Shown: positions 41,544 through 52,658 of the stretch, one piece after another
Numbering within the stretch: the stretch's first letter is position 1
Layout: each line of letters begins with the position of its first letter
Source: Rhizaria sp. SCN 62-66
Taxonomy: Eukaryota > Rhizaria, unplaced
NCBI GenBank assembly: GCA_001724265.1
Contig: MEDY01000020.1
Span: forward strand, 62,001-126,000
DNA length: 64,000 nt
Direction: 5' to 3'
Position numbers and translations under genes: made by a program
The notes under the pieces: model-generated
Told to the model about the DNA's origin: nothing
The model's database searches: none
Seen by the model: only the letters and a program-made list of their open reading frames with translations

Positions 41544-43535
41544 ATGATTCTCAGTCGCACCAAGTTCCGCACGCAGGTGCGCGGCGCCGCGAGTGTGTGC
41601 CTCATTCCCGACCTGCTTGAGCGCACGTCGCATATCATCCGCACTGGCTACTCGTTCCCCCGCTGGTGGAAAGTGTACAAGATGACCCCGCCCAAGACTG
41701 TCATGAACGGCGGCCCGCTTAAGGAGATCAAGATGCCATTCGACCACCTCGTCAAGAAGGCTGTCACGCGCATGCCCATGCTCCGCAAGGAGCACCTTGA
41801 CTTCAACGACAAGGACTTTTCCCCTATCGCGGTCCGCTTCGCGCAGACTCAGTACGCCCTCATGAAGGAGAAGAACCTCTCCGAGGAGCAGGCCTTCGTC
41901 GAGTGCGAGGAGAAGATCTTCAAGGAGGAGCTCTGGGTACGTCTTACCCACTCACAACTTCTTCCGCTCACCCATAACTCTTCGTTTTGAACTCTTCACC
42001 CAACGCGTTGCCGCATCCGACAAGCTCGCTCGCTCTATTTGACACCGTGCCTTCACACTTCTTTCCCCTTGTTTCCGATCATTGATTTATTTCTTCTTGT
42101 GCAGAACTTTGCCAAGGCCATCCGCCGCTCTCCGGGTAGCTACTTTAAGCTGACGGACAAGGAAGCGCAGTACTTCAAGCTGCACGACATGGTGAACGCG
42201 CAGGTCTACGCCGACGGCGCGAGCAAGGCCGCCGGCCGCCCCGGCACCACCGACGCCGCCGGCGTCGACTACCGCACTGCGCTCAACGCGCTCTACAACT
42301 CGCCCGTGGCCTCGCCCGTGCGCGCGCTCGCGCTTCCGAACCCGCGCCCATACCTGGAGTCGCTGCTCGAGGCGTACCGCGCTGCCGCCGCCGCGCCTGA
42401 GGCCCCTGCGAGCGCCGAGGTGATGGCGCATTACCGCTCCGCCGCCGCTGTCGCCGCCGCTGCGGACCGACTCGCTGCCGCGCTGGCCGCCGGCGACATC
42501 AGCGCCTCTACTCTGGCCCAGGTCGAGGGCGAGAAGGACGCCTACGGGCGCGTGCTCGCCACGGCTGCCGACGGCACCATGTACCGCCGCATCCCCTACA
42601 CGTCCCAGCTCTCGGGCCCGCCGCGTGCGCGCCACGAGGTCGTCACCGAGGTCGCCGAGGGCGTGGACCGCGATGCGCTGGCCGCGCGCTACCCGCCGCT
42701 CAAGTACACAGAGCGTCAGCGTTACGTGGCCGGTCGCACCAACGTGCCGCTGAACCTGCTCATCGACGTCGTCAAGGCGGCTGAGGCCGTGGCGGCGCCC
42801 GAGATGCCGAGCTTTTCCGGAGAGGCCTCCGGGTGGCACCCAGAGCTGCTGCGCGAGCGCGTCAGCCCCGACTCGCTGGGCCCGCGCAAGGCGCGCAACA
42901 TGGCGGCGGGCGAGCTCGACGAGCAGGCGCTGGCCGACGACGTCATCTTCGCTAAGTACGCCAAGCTCCCGCGTCCCGCGGGCCAGGAGGACGAGGGCGA
43001 GCTGCTGTACCGCAGCTACATGCTCGAGCAGCAGCTGCTGCAGGCCGTCAACATGGTCGGCGACCTGGAGGCGCTGGCGGCGCAGCACACCAAGCAGCTG
43101 CGCCTCGCGGGCGTCTGGGCCGAAGAGTCCCAGGACTCGGAGCTGGCGTCGCAGCTCGAGCTGGCTACGAGCGAGGCGTACGAGACGATCGCCGAGTGCG
43201 AGGAGCTGCTCGACCAGTTCGAGCACCCCGACAGTGACCCCGAGGAGGAGGTCCCGGCCATGTCCGCGCTCGACGCGCGCACCGCCGCGGCGGCCGACGC
43301 GGCCGCGCCCTCGGTCACGCGCGCGATCTCGATGCGCGAGCACGTCTGGCACAGCGAAATCCTGCGCATGCAGCAGAAGCTGGAGCGCCGCCGCGTCGCC
43401 ACGGAGAAGCTCGCGGCCGCGATGAAGCGCGAGGAGGAGATGGCGGCGCAGATCGCAGAGGCCCAGCGCAAGGCCGCCGCCGAGGCCGCCGCACTCCAGG
43501 CCCAGATCCAGGCCGCCGCCCCTAAGACCGCGTAA
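41544..43535 (+). CDS. Mitochondrial small-subunit ribosomal protein mS23-like, with long C-terminal extension (two exons)
   Basis: Two exons, 41544-41936 and 42105-43535, joined in phase 0 across a 168-base intron (GTACGT to GTGCAG); 607 residues. Exon 1 resembles mS23 (MRPS23 in human, Rsm25 in yeast), a mitoribosomal small-subunit protein: it begins RTKFRTQVRGAASVCLI, then LLERTSHIIRTGY, PRWWKVYKMTPP, and a helical stretch around FAQTQYALMKEKNLSEEQAF. The N-terminus is basic and suits mitochondrial import. Exon 2 adds about 477 residues, far beyond the 130-260 usual for the family: Ala-rich helices, Glu-rich coiled-coil segments near the end (LERRRVATEKLAAAMKREEE) and no familiar domain. 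The match is by pattern only, so another mitoribosomal protein is possible. Stop TAA. Confidence 0.65.
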
Positions 43536-44012
43536 GCGCAGTCGCCGAGTGCAGGAGAGGATGCAAGCTAGCACGTCAGCCAACAAACAAACAAACAACG
43601 AGTATTTAAGGGCTCCGAGGAGCGTGTGACATGACACGAGAGGAAGGAACCCCAAACACAAAGATGAAAAAGCCCAACAACAACAAAAACACACACAATA
43701 TTATTAAGAAAGTATATATCGCTAAGTATGCGTGGTATTATTAGTTATTTCAGTTCAGGTTAGTAGTTCAATTATTATGCTAAGAAAATAGCTTAATCTA
43801 TGGATTAAGCTAAGACTCATCGGTCTGTTGTCGGAGACACGTTTGTGTGGTTTCGAGAGCAACTGGTGTAAAATACAAATTTCATCACAAAAACACACTG
43901 AAAAATGCAGGATTGTTTATTCTTAGGCGTTGGATAACTTTGACTATGTATGCGTGTGCGTCACGTTTGACCATGGAGTTCGTGATCGCTCTTTGTTCTG
44001 TGTGATCATGAT
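43536..44012. other. Spacer between convergent genes
   Basis: AT-rich 3' flanks of two convergent genes, with a short AAAC repeat near 43584-43600. No gene or RNA recognised. Confidence 0.5.
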
Positions 44013-44810
44013 TTACTCCCAGGCTTCGTCCGCATCGGTCGCTCCCGCGCCGCCGCCGCTGCCCGCCGTCGCAGTCTGCGCCGCCGCGGCCGCCGCCGGC
44101 ACAGCTGCAAACGCTACCTTGCGCGGCGTCGCAGTCGCCGCAACCGCCGTCGGAGTTGCCGCGCCTGCGCCCGTGGCGGCCGTGACCACGCCTGTGCCCG
44201 ACCCAGCTGCTGAGGCGGCCGCGGTGGCTGCGGGGCGCGTCACGCGGAGCACTGGCCGGCGCGGCGACGCCGTCACAGCGAGCGGCCCCGCGCCGCCCGC
44301 GCCGGCAGCCGCAGAGAAGTCAGCAGATCCGTGCGCGTGCGCGTGCGCGTGCATGGCCGGGGGCGCTGCGGCGGGCGCACGCGGGCGCGGCGGCGGCCTA
44401 GCCTCGAGAACCGCGCCACCAGCCTCAGTTGTAGCGCTGCTGCTGCTGCTGCTGTGGCTGTTGCTGGGCGCGATGGCGCGCTGCGCAGGCGCTGTGGCGT
44501 GCGCGTCGGAGGGCGCGCCGGGCAGCGCGGGGCTGAAGACCTTGAGGGACACGCGCGGCTGGGACTGCAGCTGCGGGTGCACTTCCGACTGAGACGCGGC
44601 GGGTGCGGCCGTGGCGCGGAATAACGAGGCAGCTGCAAGGGCGGACGCAGACATCGAGGCTCGCGCAGCCGCAGCACCAGCAGCAGAGCTCAGTCCCGAG
44701 CCCAGACCAGGCGAGTCAATGCCGAAGCCTGCGCCTGGGCCAGAGCCGAGAGCGGGCGCGGCGACACTAAGCGCGTTGACACTCACGGCCGACCGCGCCA
44801 CCGGCCCCTG

Positions 44811-44859
<49 letters not shown>

Positions 44860-45764
44860 GTCGTGTTCGCGTTGGCGTTAGCGTGAGCGGGCAGCATCGC
44901 GGACGAGTGGTAGAGGCTGCGGGCGGATGGGTCGGCGCGCGCCGCCGCCGCAGCCGTTACAGCAGAGCTGGCGGCCTCCGCCAGGTCGGCCGCAAGCGCG
45001 TCACCGACTTCGGGCGAAAGCACGAGCGCAGCGACGGAGCCACGGGCCCCGCTAAACGTCCCCGCGTTCGCAGCCGTAGCCGTTGCGCCAGCGTTGAACG
45101 CACTGCCGGGTCCACCAACGCTGTTGCGGGCGGATTTGGCTCCAGCGTCGTCCTCGTCGGGGGCAAGGTGGTGATAGAAGGACAGCGCGACGGGGTTGGA
45201 TTCGGGCAGGACAAAGGCGGGTTCAGCAGGCTCGTCACTCTCCTTGCTGAGGGCATCGTTGTCACCATCAGGATCGTCATCGCCGTCGTCGTTGTCGTCA
45301 CTGCAGGTGAGCTCAACGCCGTCGGGCGTATAAAGCGCACGGGCGCGCGCGCGACGGCGGTCGGCACGCTCCGCGTTCTGCTCCAGCTGGATCTGCACAA
45401 GCAGTTGCCAGTCCGCGTCAAAGCCGCGCGAGACGCAGTGCTTGAGCAGCGGCAGCGCGCGTGCGGACCGGCCCGTCAGCCAGTACGCATGCGCCAGCAG
45501 GTGGAACCCCGGCGGCTCGGCGCCCTGGCCGGATACATATTGCTGCAGCACGGTGGCCGCACCGCGGTAGCGACCCGCCTGGTAGAGCAGTTTGCCTGTG
45601 TAATAGAGATCGAAGGGCTCAGGCGGGCGGTTGAGCTGTGCGCTCAGCCACGTAGCGGCCTCATCCGCACTCATATCATCGCGGAACGCCGCCAATGACA
45701 CAAGCTGTGCATTGAGCTGCGGACCACGCGTCGCCTTTGTCTGGCGCACAGGCAGCGGTGGCAT
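44013..45764 (-). CDS. TPR-like protein with poly-glutamine tract
   Basis: A 583-residue protein whose first 150 residues form paired helices of TPR type (FDLYYTGKLLYQAGRYRGAATVLQQYV; FHLLAHAYWLTGRSARALPLLKHCV), a fold that usually binds partner proteins. The family is not identified; anaphase-promoting-complex, intraflagellar-transport and other TPR proteins are all possible. The rest is low-complexity: an acidic Asp-rich stretch, Ala/Ser-rich regions, a run of about 15 Gln encoded by CAG, and His/Ala repeats. The start was taken at the ATG 45764 (MPPLPVRQTK). The open frame extends further upstream to 45812 without an ATG, and an acceptor-like TTCGCAG just beyond suggests an untranslated or additional upstream exon. 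Stop TAA. Confidence 0.65.
44812..44858. repeat. CTG/CAG trinucleotide repeat encoding poly-glutamine
   Basis: About 15 uninterrupted units, read as CAG (Gln) on the minus strand in the TPR-like protein. Uninterrupted tracts of this kind often vary in length between strains. Confidence 0.95.
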
Positions 45765-46188
45765 AGCAGGTTGGGGCGTGTTGGCAGGAAAGCGAAAAGT
45801 TGCAGTGACCACTGCGAAGTTTGTGGTTGCTCTTGGTGGATTTAAAAGAAGTCTGTAAAAGAATTAATTAAAGGAGCGTATGAGTTGAACACATTAGCTC
45901 AATAAACATTTACACACATTGCCTTTAACGGACGCCTGGTGGAGATACGCAGAGTTTGTGAAGATTCACAATGAGCTAAACCAACGAGTAACGACGGCCA
46001 AATCGTGTAATTTGGTCAAAGTCGAATGTCGCGGGTTTAAATAGAACTATCTAGCTGTATTGTCAATATATTATACATATTCAATACATATTACTTCGGC
46101 TAACTGCTTAAGGTCCCTGCCATGTCATATCCCCATGCATCACGCACCGCGATACGCTAACCGCGACCACCAGTGACAAACGACAGTA
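45765..46188. other. AT-rich spacer between minus-strand genes
   Basis: Upstream region of the TPR-like gene and 3' flank of the TFIIH p62 gene. No gene or RNA recognised. Confidence 0.5.
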
Positions 46189-49089
46189 TCACTGGACGGG
46201 GCGCGGCAGCAACTCGTCCCCGCGCGTGAGGGCCGCGGCGAGCAGCGCCTTGACGGGTCCCATGCGCGGCACCATGTCCGGGATGCGTTCCTGGTTGAAC
46301 CGCGCGCACGACTCGCTGACGCGCTGCTGCAGAGTCTCGATGCGCTCGAGAAGCAGCCGCAAGCGCTCGGCCCCGCTGCCCGCACCCGCGCCCGTGCCGG
46401 CGCCGACTTCGACGGCGCGCCAGAAGTTGCGGCAGAGCTCGGCTGCGACGAGGTACTTCTGTCGCGCCTCGGCCTCGGCGTTCGCGCGCCGCTCGTCCCC
46501 CTCAGCGCCGCCGCTGCCACCGCTCTTGCCGCCGCCGCCGCCGGTCAGCAGACTGCTGCTGGCGTCGCCGTCGCCGCCGTCGCCGCCGCCGCTGCCGCCG
46601 ATGACGTATGGCACGGGGGGGCCCAGACGGGGCAGCGTCGTCGCGAGGTAGTTGAGCGCTGTCGCGTGCCCGGTCAAGGCGCGCGGTTGCACCCACGCGC
46701 TGCCCAGCGCCACAGGCGCACTTAAGTGCGACTGCGGCTGCGGCTGGGACTGTGACTGTGACTGTGGGGACGATGCGCTGAGGCCGGGCTCAGGCTTCAC
46801 GCCGCGAGCCGCGGCGCCGCGAGCCTTGCTGCCACTCTTGCCACTCTTGCCATTGCCCGTGCTGGCGCTGCTGGCAGCGCTGTTGTAGCTGGTCTCGATG
46901 GCGGCCAGAAGCGCCGCCGAGCCGGCCCAGCCGCGGGCGCTGCAAAACGCGCGCGCGGCCGCCTCCGCACTCTCGGCAGAGTCGGCGCTGTTTGAGCTGG
47001 CGCTCTTAGTGCTCGCGGCCGCGACGAGGCGTGCCAGCACGCGCGCGGCCTCGCCGCCCACAGCCGTAGCGGCAGTCGCAGCGGGACTCGCAGTCGCAGT
47101 GACGCTCTCTGCGCTCGAGCCGTCATCGGTCATCGCAGCTCCCGTGGGCATAAGCGCGGCGGCCGAGTTGGCCGTGGGCAGGAGGGCCGGCGGCGCGGGC
47201 GCCGGCAACTGCACCACCGCGTCCGCCGGAGCCCGACCTGTCGCAGCTGCGTCTGCACCGGCACCGGCTGTAGACGCGGTCGCAGGCGCGCTGGCGGAGG
47301 CTCTGGTGTTGGTGTTGGTCTGCGGAGCCATACGGATGCGCTTGGGTGCGGCCACGACGTCGCGCATCAGCTCGGGGAAAGCCACGCCCACTGTCACTCC
47401 GGCGTCAGACCCCGCGCCGGTGTTAGCCGCGGTGGGGCTTGTCGCGGGCCGCGCGGTCTCCGGCGGCGTCGGCGTCGCAGTCGCTGCGGCGGCTGAGACG
47501 TTGATGCGGACAGAGGCGGGCTCGGTGGCGGACGCGGCACCGACCGCGATCGTCTTCGCAATCTGCCCGGCCACCGCCCCGGCATTCGCACCAGCAGCAG
47601 CGACACTGGGCCGGGTGCGGACCATTTCCTCCACGAGCAGGCGCGAGTGCGCGTTGAGCGCCGCTACTACCGTGCGCCGGGCGCCCAGCTCCTGCTTCTG
47701 GTGCGCCGTCAGCAGCGCCTCGGGCACGGCGACGTCCTCGTCGGCGGCGCCGCCCACGGCCGCGGCCTCCGCGCCCCAGTCGAGGTGGTCGCCGCGCGTC
47801 TCGCCGAGCGCGAGCGACGCGTCGGCGGCCGCCGTGGTCTCGCCCAGCGCGGGCTTCCGCGCCAACCGCAGCACCGCGGGCGCGCGCGCGGCGGCCTCGG
47901 CCTCGCGCGCGCGCCGCGCCTCGGCGAAGATGCCCTGTCCCTCGCCGTTGAGGTTGCTGCCGCCAACGCTGGCGACCGCTGCGGCGAGTCCGCCCCCTTT
48001 CTCGGCGGCCTCGAGAATGTTGCGCGCTGAGAGCGGGCCGTGGCGCCGGAACGCCACCCAGAACTGGTGCTCGGTCATGGACGTCGGCACGCAGTCGCGA
48101 AAGGCACGCACGACGTCCGGGTGCGTGGCCAGCACCAAGTGGATTGCGTCCACGGGCGGCTCCTTGGAGGCCTCGGCGCGCGCGGCGGCGGCGGCGGCGG
48201 CGGCCGAGTCGGCCGCGGTGCCGCCGCGGGCCGCGTGTTTGTCGCCGGTCTTAATAACGCCCAGCACGGCGTCGAGCGCGGCGTTGGCCACGGGCACGCG
48301 TGCGGCGGCGGCGGTGCGGCCGGCAAGCAGTGCGCCGCGCGACTCCCAGAACTCTTCCTCGCTCACGCCCACGCCTCCACCGCCACCGCTGCTGCTGTTG
48401 CTGTTGCTGTTCGCGGCGGTCTTCGCGGTAGTCTTCGCGCCGGCGGAGCGCACGACCTGGTCGTGGAGGTAGTTGAGCTCTTGGTCGGCCTTGAGAGCAG
48501 CCTCGCGGGCGAGGCGCACCTGCACGAGGCGGTCCTCGATCTTCCTCGCCTCGTCCGCGGCCTTGTTCCTCCTCGCCTCGTCCGCGGCCTTGGCGACGGC
48601 GGCAGCCCTGGCCTCCTCCATCTTCCTCGCCTCGTCCGCAGCCTTGGCGGCGGCGTCCGATGCGGCCTTGGCGTCCTGGATGGTGCTCACGAGGCGTGCC
48701 TTGAGGAGTGCTGCGGGAGCCGACTTGAAGTCGCTACCATCCTCCGCGGCCACATACGCCGGGTCCGGGCTCAGCACGCGCACCTCGACGCTCACGCTCG
48801 CGGAGGCGTCCGCGGCCGAGGGTGGCGCGGGCGCGGCTGGGCTGGGCTGGAACTTCAGCAGGATGCGGTAGCGCTGGTCCGCAGCCGTCTTCTGCGCGTC
48901 GTTGGAGCCCCTGGCGAACTCGATGCGGTCAAGCGGGATAAGGAACTTAAGGTCGCCGCTGGTGGGGATGATGCGCACGGCGTCGCGCGTGACGACGAGC
49001 AGGCCCGCGTGCATGGGGCCCGGCTCGGAGCCCTTGGGCGCCAGGTATCGATACATGACATCGCCCTCGGCCAGGCTCGGGGAGGACAT
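46189..49089 (-). CDS. GTF2H1: TFIIH basal transcription factor core subunit p62/Tfb1
   Basis: Core subunit of TFIIH, acting in RNA polymerase II initiation and nucleotide excision repair. About 966 residues, longer than the 550-650 usual. The first 100 residues match the N-terminal PH-like domain (VMYRYLAPKG, GLLVVTRDAVRIIP, LIPLDRIEFARG, YRILLKF). Two BSD domains follow, with the Phe-Trp signature at EEEFWESRGALL near residue 243 and MTEHQFWVAFRRHG near 338. The last 150 residues hold the conserved C-terminal helix (AELCRNFWRAV) and a coiled coil. Between the PH domain and BSD1 is a repetitive helix (KAADEARK units), and a large Ala/Ser-rich insert fills about 450-800. The start was taken at 49089 (MSSPSLAEGD); a frame-compatible ATG at 49143 would add 18 residues. 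Stop TGA. Confidence 0.9.
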   Translation of the reverse strand: MSSPSLAEGDVMYRYLAPKGSEPGPMHAGLLVVTRDAVRIIPTSGDLKFLIPLDRIEFARGSNDAQKTAADQRYRILLKFQPSPAAPAPPSAADASASVSVEVRVLSPDPAYVAAEDGSDFKSAPAALLKARLVSTIQDAKAASDAAAKAADEARKMEEARAAAVAKAADEARRNKAADEARKIEDRLVQVRLAREAALKADQELNYLHDQVVRSAGAKTTAKTAANSNSNSSSGGGGGVGVSEEEFWESRGALLAGRTAAAARVPVANAALDAVLGVIKTGDKHAARGGTAADSAAAAAAAARAEASKEPPVDAIHLVLATHPDVVRAFRDCVPTSMTEHQFWVAFRRHGPLSARNILEAAEKGGGLAAAVASVGGSNLNGEGQGIFAEARRAREAEAAARAPAVLRLARKPALGETTAAADASLALGETRGDHLDWGAEAAAVGGAADEDVAVPEALLTAHQKQELGARRTVVAALNAHSRLLVEEMVRTRPSVAAAGANAGAVAGQIAKTIAVGAASATEPASVRINVSAAAATATPTPPETARPATSPTAANTGAGSDAGVTVGVAFPELMRDVVAAPKRIRMAPQTNTNTRASASAPATASTAGAGADAAATGRAPADAVVQLPAPAPPALLPTANSAAALMPTGAAMTDDGSSAESVTATASPAATAATAVGGEAARVLARLVAAASTKSASSNSADSAESAEAAARAFCSARGWAGSAALLAAIETSYNSAASSASTGNGKSGKSGSKARGAAARGVKPEPGLSASSPQSQSQSQPQPQSHLSAPVALGSAWVQPRALTGHATALNYLATTLPRLGPPVPYVIGGSGGGDGGDGDASSSLLTGGGGGKSGGSGGAEGDERRANAEAEARQKYLVAAELCRNFWRAVEVGAGTGAGAGSGAERLRLLLERIETLQQRVSESCARFNQERIPDMVPRMGPVKALLAAALTRGDELLPRPVQ
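48540..48660. repeat. In-gene repeats encoding KAADEAR(K/R) units
   Basis: Imperfect copies of a roughly 25-base segment (CTCGCCTCGTCCGCGGCCTT on the plus strand) at about 48546, 48574 and 48628 in the TFIIH p62 gene. They give repeated AADEAR helix units between the PH and first BSD domains, probably by recent duplication. Confidence 0.75.
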
Positions 49090-49474
49090 GCCGCGCGCGG
49101 GGATTAGGACCCGGAATGGGAGAGAACTAAAAGGTTTACGCACAAAAAGTGAGCGGAGCGCTTCTGTGGGCTACGGTCTAGGACGAAAGAGTTCGGTGCG
49201 TTTGCAGGCAAGAAGAAGGCGACGACAGCAGATCAGGAGGATTAGAACGTCAAATAGAGACGCCAAATTGTCACAAAGACCAATTAATGTTGTTAAATTA
49301 TAAATCAAATTTGCGGATATCCCAGCTCAGTATGTATCAACTTCGAGGTCTTTTTCGATCCAATACTCATCTGTCGCTTTCCACGACTTCAACGGATCCC
49401 CTCCCCAACATGACACCCGCCCCTCGCACAGTCCCTGACCAGTTTCCATCCCGGCTGCCAAGCGACCGCGCGCG
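49090..49474. other. Divergent promoter region
   Basis: Between TFIIH p62 (minus) and the Cys-rich protein (plus). The centre is AT-rich and the edges GC-rich. No gene or RNA recognised. Acceptor-like CACAG and CCAG occur at about 49431-49442, 30-45 bases before the ATG at 49475. Confidence 0.45.
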
Positions 49475-51214
49475 ATGTCCAAGTACCTGACGTGCCAGGA
49501 CGACGTGAGCGAGGTGGGCGCGCTGGTGTGCCTGCACTGCCACTCGTGGGAAGTGCCCACTTGCTCTGACCACGGGCCTATGTCCTGGCCCACCAGCGAG
49601 CCCTCGGACCCGTCCTGCATGTGCACGCCGCACCCGCCGGCGTCCGCGCGCCGCTGGGGTCCGCAACCAGCGCCGGACGCGTGGCGCGCGCTCCCGTCTG
49701 CGCCCGCGGTACGCGTGGGCGTGCGCTGCCACTCGTGCGCGCTCGAAGTCTTCGAGTCTTAGCCCTGGTGCTGGCGCTGCGTCGACTGCGACGCGCCCTC
49801 GCCCGGAGCCGTCCGCTTCCTCCGCTTCCGCGCCGCCGCGGGGGTTGCCTTCCGCGCCGCCGCGGCGCCCGGGGACGGCGCGGGGTCCTTTCCCATCTGC
49901 CCGCTGCAGTCGGACACGTTAGGCGACGCAGGCGGCGGCGGCCGGCCGAGTGCGCGGCCGCAGCCGGTGGCATTCGCGGGCTACCTCGCGCGCTGCCAGC
50001 TCTGCGCCGCCGCCGCGCCGGTGCTCCGCGCCGAGAGCAGCGCGCACTACGCCGCCGGCGACGCCGCCGCCTTGGCAGTCGCAACCGCCGCCGCCAGGGC
50101 AGAAGCAGCCGCCGCAAAGCGCGAGGGCAATGGGACCGCGGCTGATGGGACTACGACGGAGGCGAATGCGGCTGTGAGTGAGGCGCAGCTGCAGCAACAG
50201 CCTGCTCTTGAGCCGGAGCCGGGGCTGGCGAGTTCCGCAGTGGAGCTGTCCCGCGGGGTCGAGGGCGCGCTGCGCGTGTGCCGGCCCTGCGACGCGTCCG
50301 TGGCCGTGCGCCACTTCCGCGAAAACAACAGTCACCTCTTCACAAAGCGCGGCAACAATAACAACAACACCGCGAACGGCAACGCAGTGACTGGGCAGAA
50401 TGCCGATTCAGCAACAGCCGCGGGAGCAGCGGCCGAGGACGAGGAGGATCTGGCGGCGTACGACGACGCGGCCGTGGTGGCGGCGCTGCGCAGCGCGTGG
50501 GCCCGCAAGCTCGAGCACCACGGCGCCCAGTGCGCGCTGCTGGGCGGCGACGCGGCCGTGGTCGTGGAGCCCATCTCGACCGTGGCTGCGGCGGCCGAGA
50601 ACCTGTGCCGCTACACCACGGGTCCTGCGCGGCGGCCGGCGCCGGCTGTGCGGCTGCAGCAGCGCTGCGAGCACCCTGATGGCCACGTTGGCGACGCCGA
50701 CGGCAGCAACAACGACAGCGACGCCGCGGACCGCGACTGCGGGGGCGTCGCCGTGCGCAGCGCGCTGGGTCAGACGGTCGCCGTCGCGGGCGCGGGCCCC
50801 GCCGACAGCGAGCGCTGGGGCTCCTGCGACGCGCTGCCGTGGCTCGCGCCGCTGGCCGCGGATGAGCAGGAGCGCGAGGCCCTGCGTGCCGCCGCCGCGT
50901 AGATTGCGCGGGCGCGCGGTGCTCAGGTCCACGCGGCGGCGGCGACGACTGGGGCGACGCTGGGGGCGACGCTTGGGCGCGCGGTGGACTCGGTGGCGCT
51001 GCGCACCGAGCTCGAGAGCGCTCTTGGCAGCGGCTGCAGCGACAGCATTGGCGGCAGAGCTCTCGAGACTGTGGGCGGATCTGCTGTGCACACACAGCCG
51101 ACTCCCGCGCAGAGTCTGGACCAGAGACCGGGGCAGGGGCGCGCGGCACGGGAGCGCGCCGTGGCTGCCGAGTGGGCGCGGCGCGAGACTAGGATGCCCG
51201 GACTCGGTCGTTGA
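49475..51214 (+). CDS. Cys-rich (probable zinc-binding) protein with two in-frame TAG codons
   Basis: An open frame of 580 codons ending in TGA, broken only by TAG at 49760 (codon 96) and 50900 (codon 476). The N-terminus has closely spaced Cys and His (VCLHCHSWEVPTC, then SCMC). The first TAG lies in the middle of a second cluster, CHSCALEVFES-[TAG]-PWCWRCVDCDAP, so translation past it is needed to complete CxxC pairs. Further CxxC motifs are RCQLC near codon 178 and VCRPCD near 272. The second TAG is followed by a coherent Ala-rich helical region (VDSVALRTELESAL). Probably a zinc-binding protein; family unknown. With UAG as a stop it would be only 95 residues, ending inside its own Cys cluster. 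The N-terminal start is clear: the frame before 49475 is not protein-like. Confidence 0.68.
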
Positions 51215-52105
51215 GCGCGAGAGCGGGTTGTGCGCGCCTTTTTTGCTCTGGTGCGTGTTACATGTACCGTGTGGCTTGCGCCTCTCGAAAGCTCTTGTTG
51301 TGGGGGCTTTGACTTTGGGCAATGATTGATTTTTATTGATTAGATTTTAATGATTACTGAATAATGAACTTAAAGAACTAAAATTACGCTGCCGTGAAAT
51401 CGCGAGATATTGACAAACTTGTTGAGTGTGCATTACAAACGAAATGGAGGAACGTCATCCTCAGAGTAACACGAACTGCAAACCTCAATCGAACTGCGTG
51501 TTTGGAGTTCGATGATTATAATAATGAGATTTGCCAGAATGAGACTTTCTTATCTAACATACGAGTGAATTTTGTACACAAAAGCATTTGTTTATCGACG
51601 TTGCGAGCGGGTATTGACTTCTATAATGTCACGTCATACGTATTACAAGCTTGATTATTGTATAAATACATCGCTTTTTGATATTTCAGAGTTAAATAAA
51701 CATGTTTTTCTTTACACCCAACCATTTTCCAGACACATATCCAAAGTGTTAAGTGATTAGTGGCCAAATAATGCGGTATTGACACAAAACATCGTTTACT
51801 TGCCAAGGGCCACAAATGAAATCTGGGGGGTACCAAGGGTGAGTGACAACGCCTCATTTTGAACGGAGATATGCTCGAGCGCTTAATCGTAAATCAGTGA
51901 TTAGCGCCCCTGTTATACATATGCCGCTTACTTATAATGATCATACTTCTGTGGTTCTTGATTACATTTTGATTAAACCTTACGTGTACGTCTGTTTATC
52001 TCCCCCTCTCACCAGGCTGCCCGCTTGGTCTCCTTTTCATAGCCCGACTTTCTCCTTCTCACCCGCCCCGTTTCCGCGCCCATCACCCGAGCCGCTGGGT
52101 TAACG
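51215..52105. other. AT-rich spacer
   Basis: About 890 bases between two plus-strand genes. An 86-codon frame at 51394-51654 without an ATG start has AT-rich composition unlike genes here and is not called. Near the end, a GTACGT at about 51988 is followed by pyrimidine tracts ending in CACCAG and TTCATAG, so a short 5'-UTR intron of the USP gene is possible. Confidence 0.45.
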
Positions 52106-52627
52106 ATGGGCAACACCCCCTCGGCGGACTCGCCCGACGCCGCCGTCGGTTCTGCGGCGACGTCCGCGCAGCCCGCGGGCCAGTTCCGCGGTGTCATCGC
52201 GACCACTTTTTCGGCACCCGCGCGCCGCCCTCGTTCGGGGTCTCGCTCCGACGACAGCGACGGCGCTGCGTCTGCGGACAAGGATGGCGACTATGTCGAC
52301 GATGACGACGACGGTGCGCTTGTGTTTGCCGCCGTCACCTCAACACCCGCCTCGCCCGCGCCCGCCACAGCCTCTGCCTCTGCCACCGCCTCCTCCGCCG
52401 CCGCTGCCTCACCAACCCCCGCGTCCCCCGTGCCCGTCGTCTCGGCCGCGGCCGGCGCCGGGCCCGCGGACGCGGACACGGATGACGGCGACGGCGCGCT
52501 GCTGGCGGACACGCGCGTGGAGGTGCTGCTGCGCGCGGGCCAGGCCGAGGCTGCCGCGGCGCTGCTGAGGGAGCGTCAGCAGCGCAGGGCCGCGCGCCTC
52601 GCCCGCAAGCTCAAGCGCCAACAGAAT

Positions 52628-52658
<31 letters not shown>

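Noticed and set aside
51394-51654. 86-codon frame
   Set aside because: No ATG start, AT-rich, no motif; probably chance.
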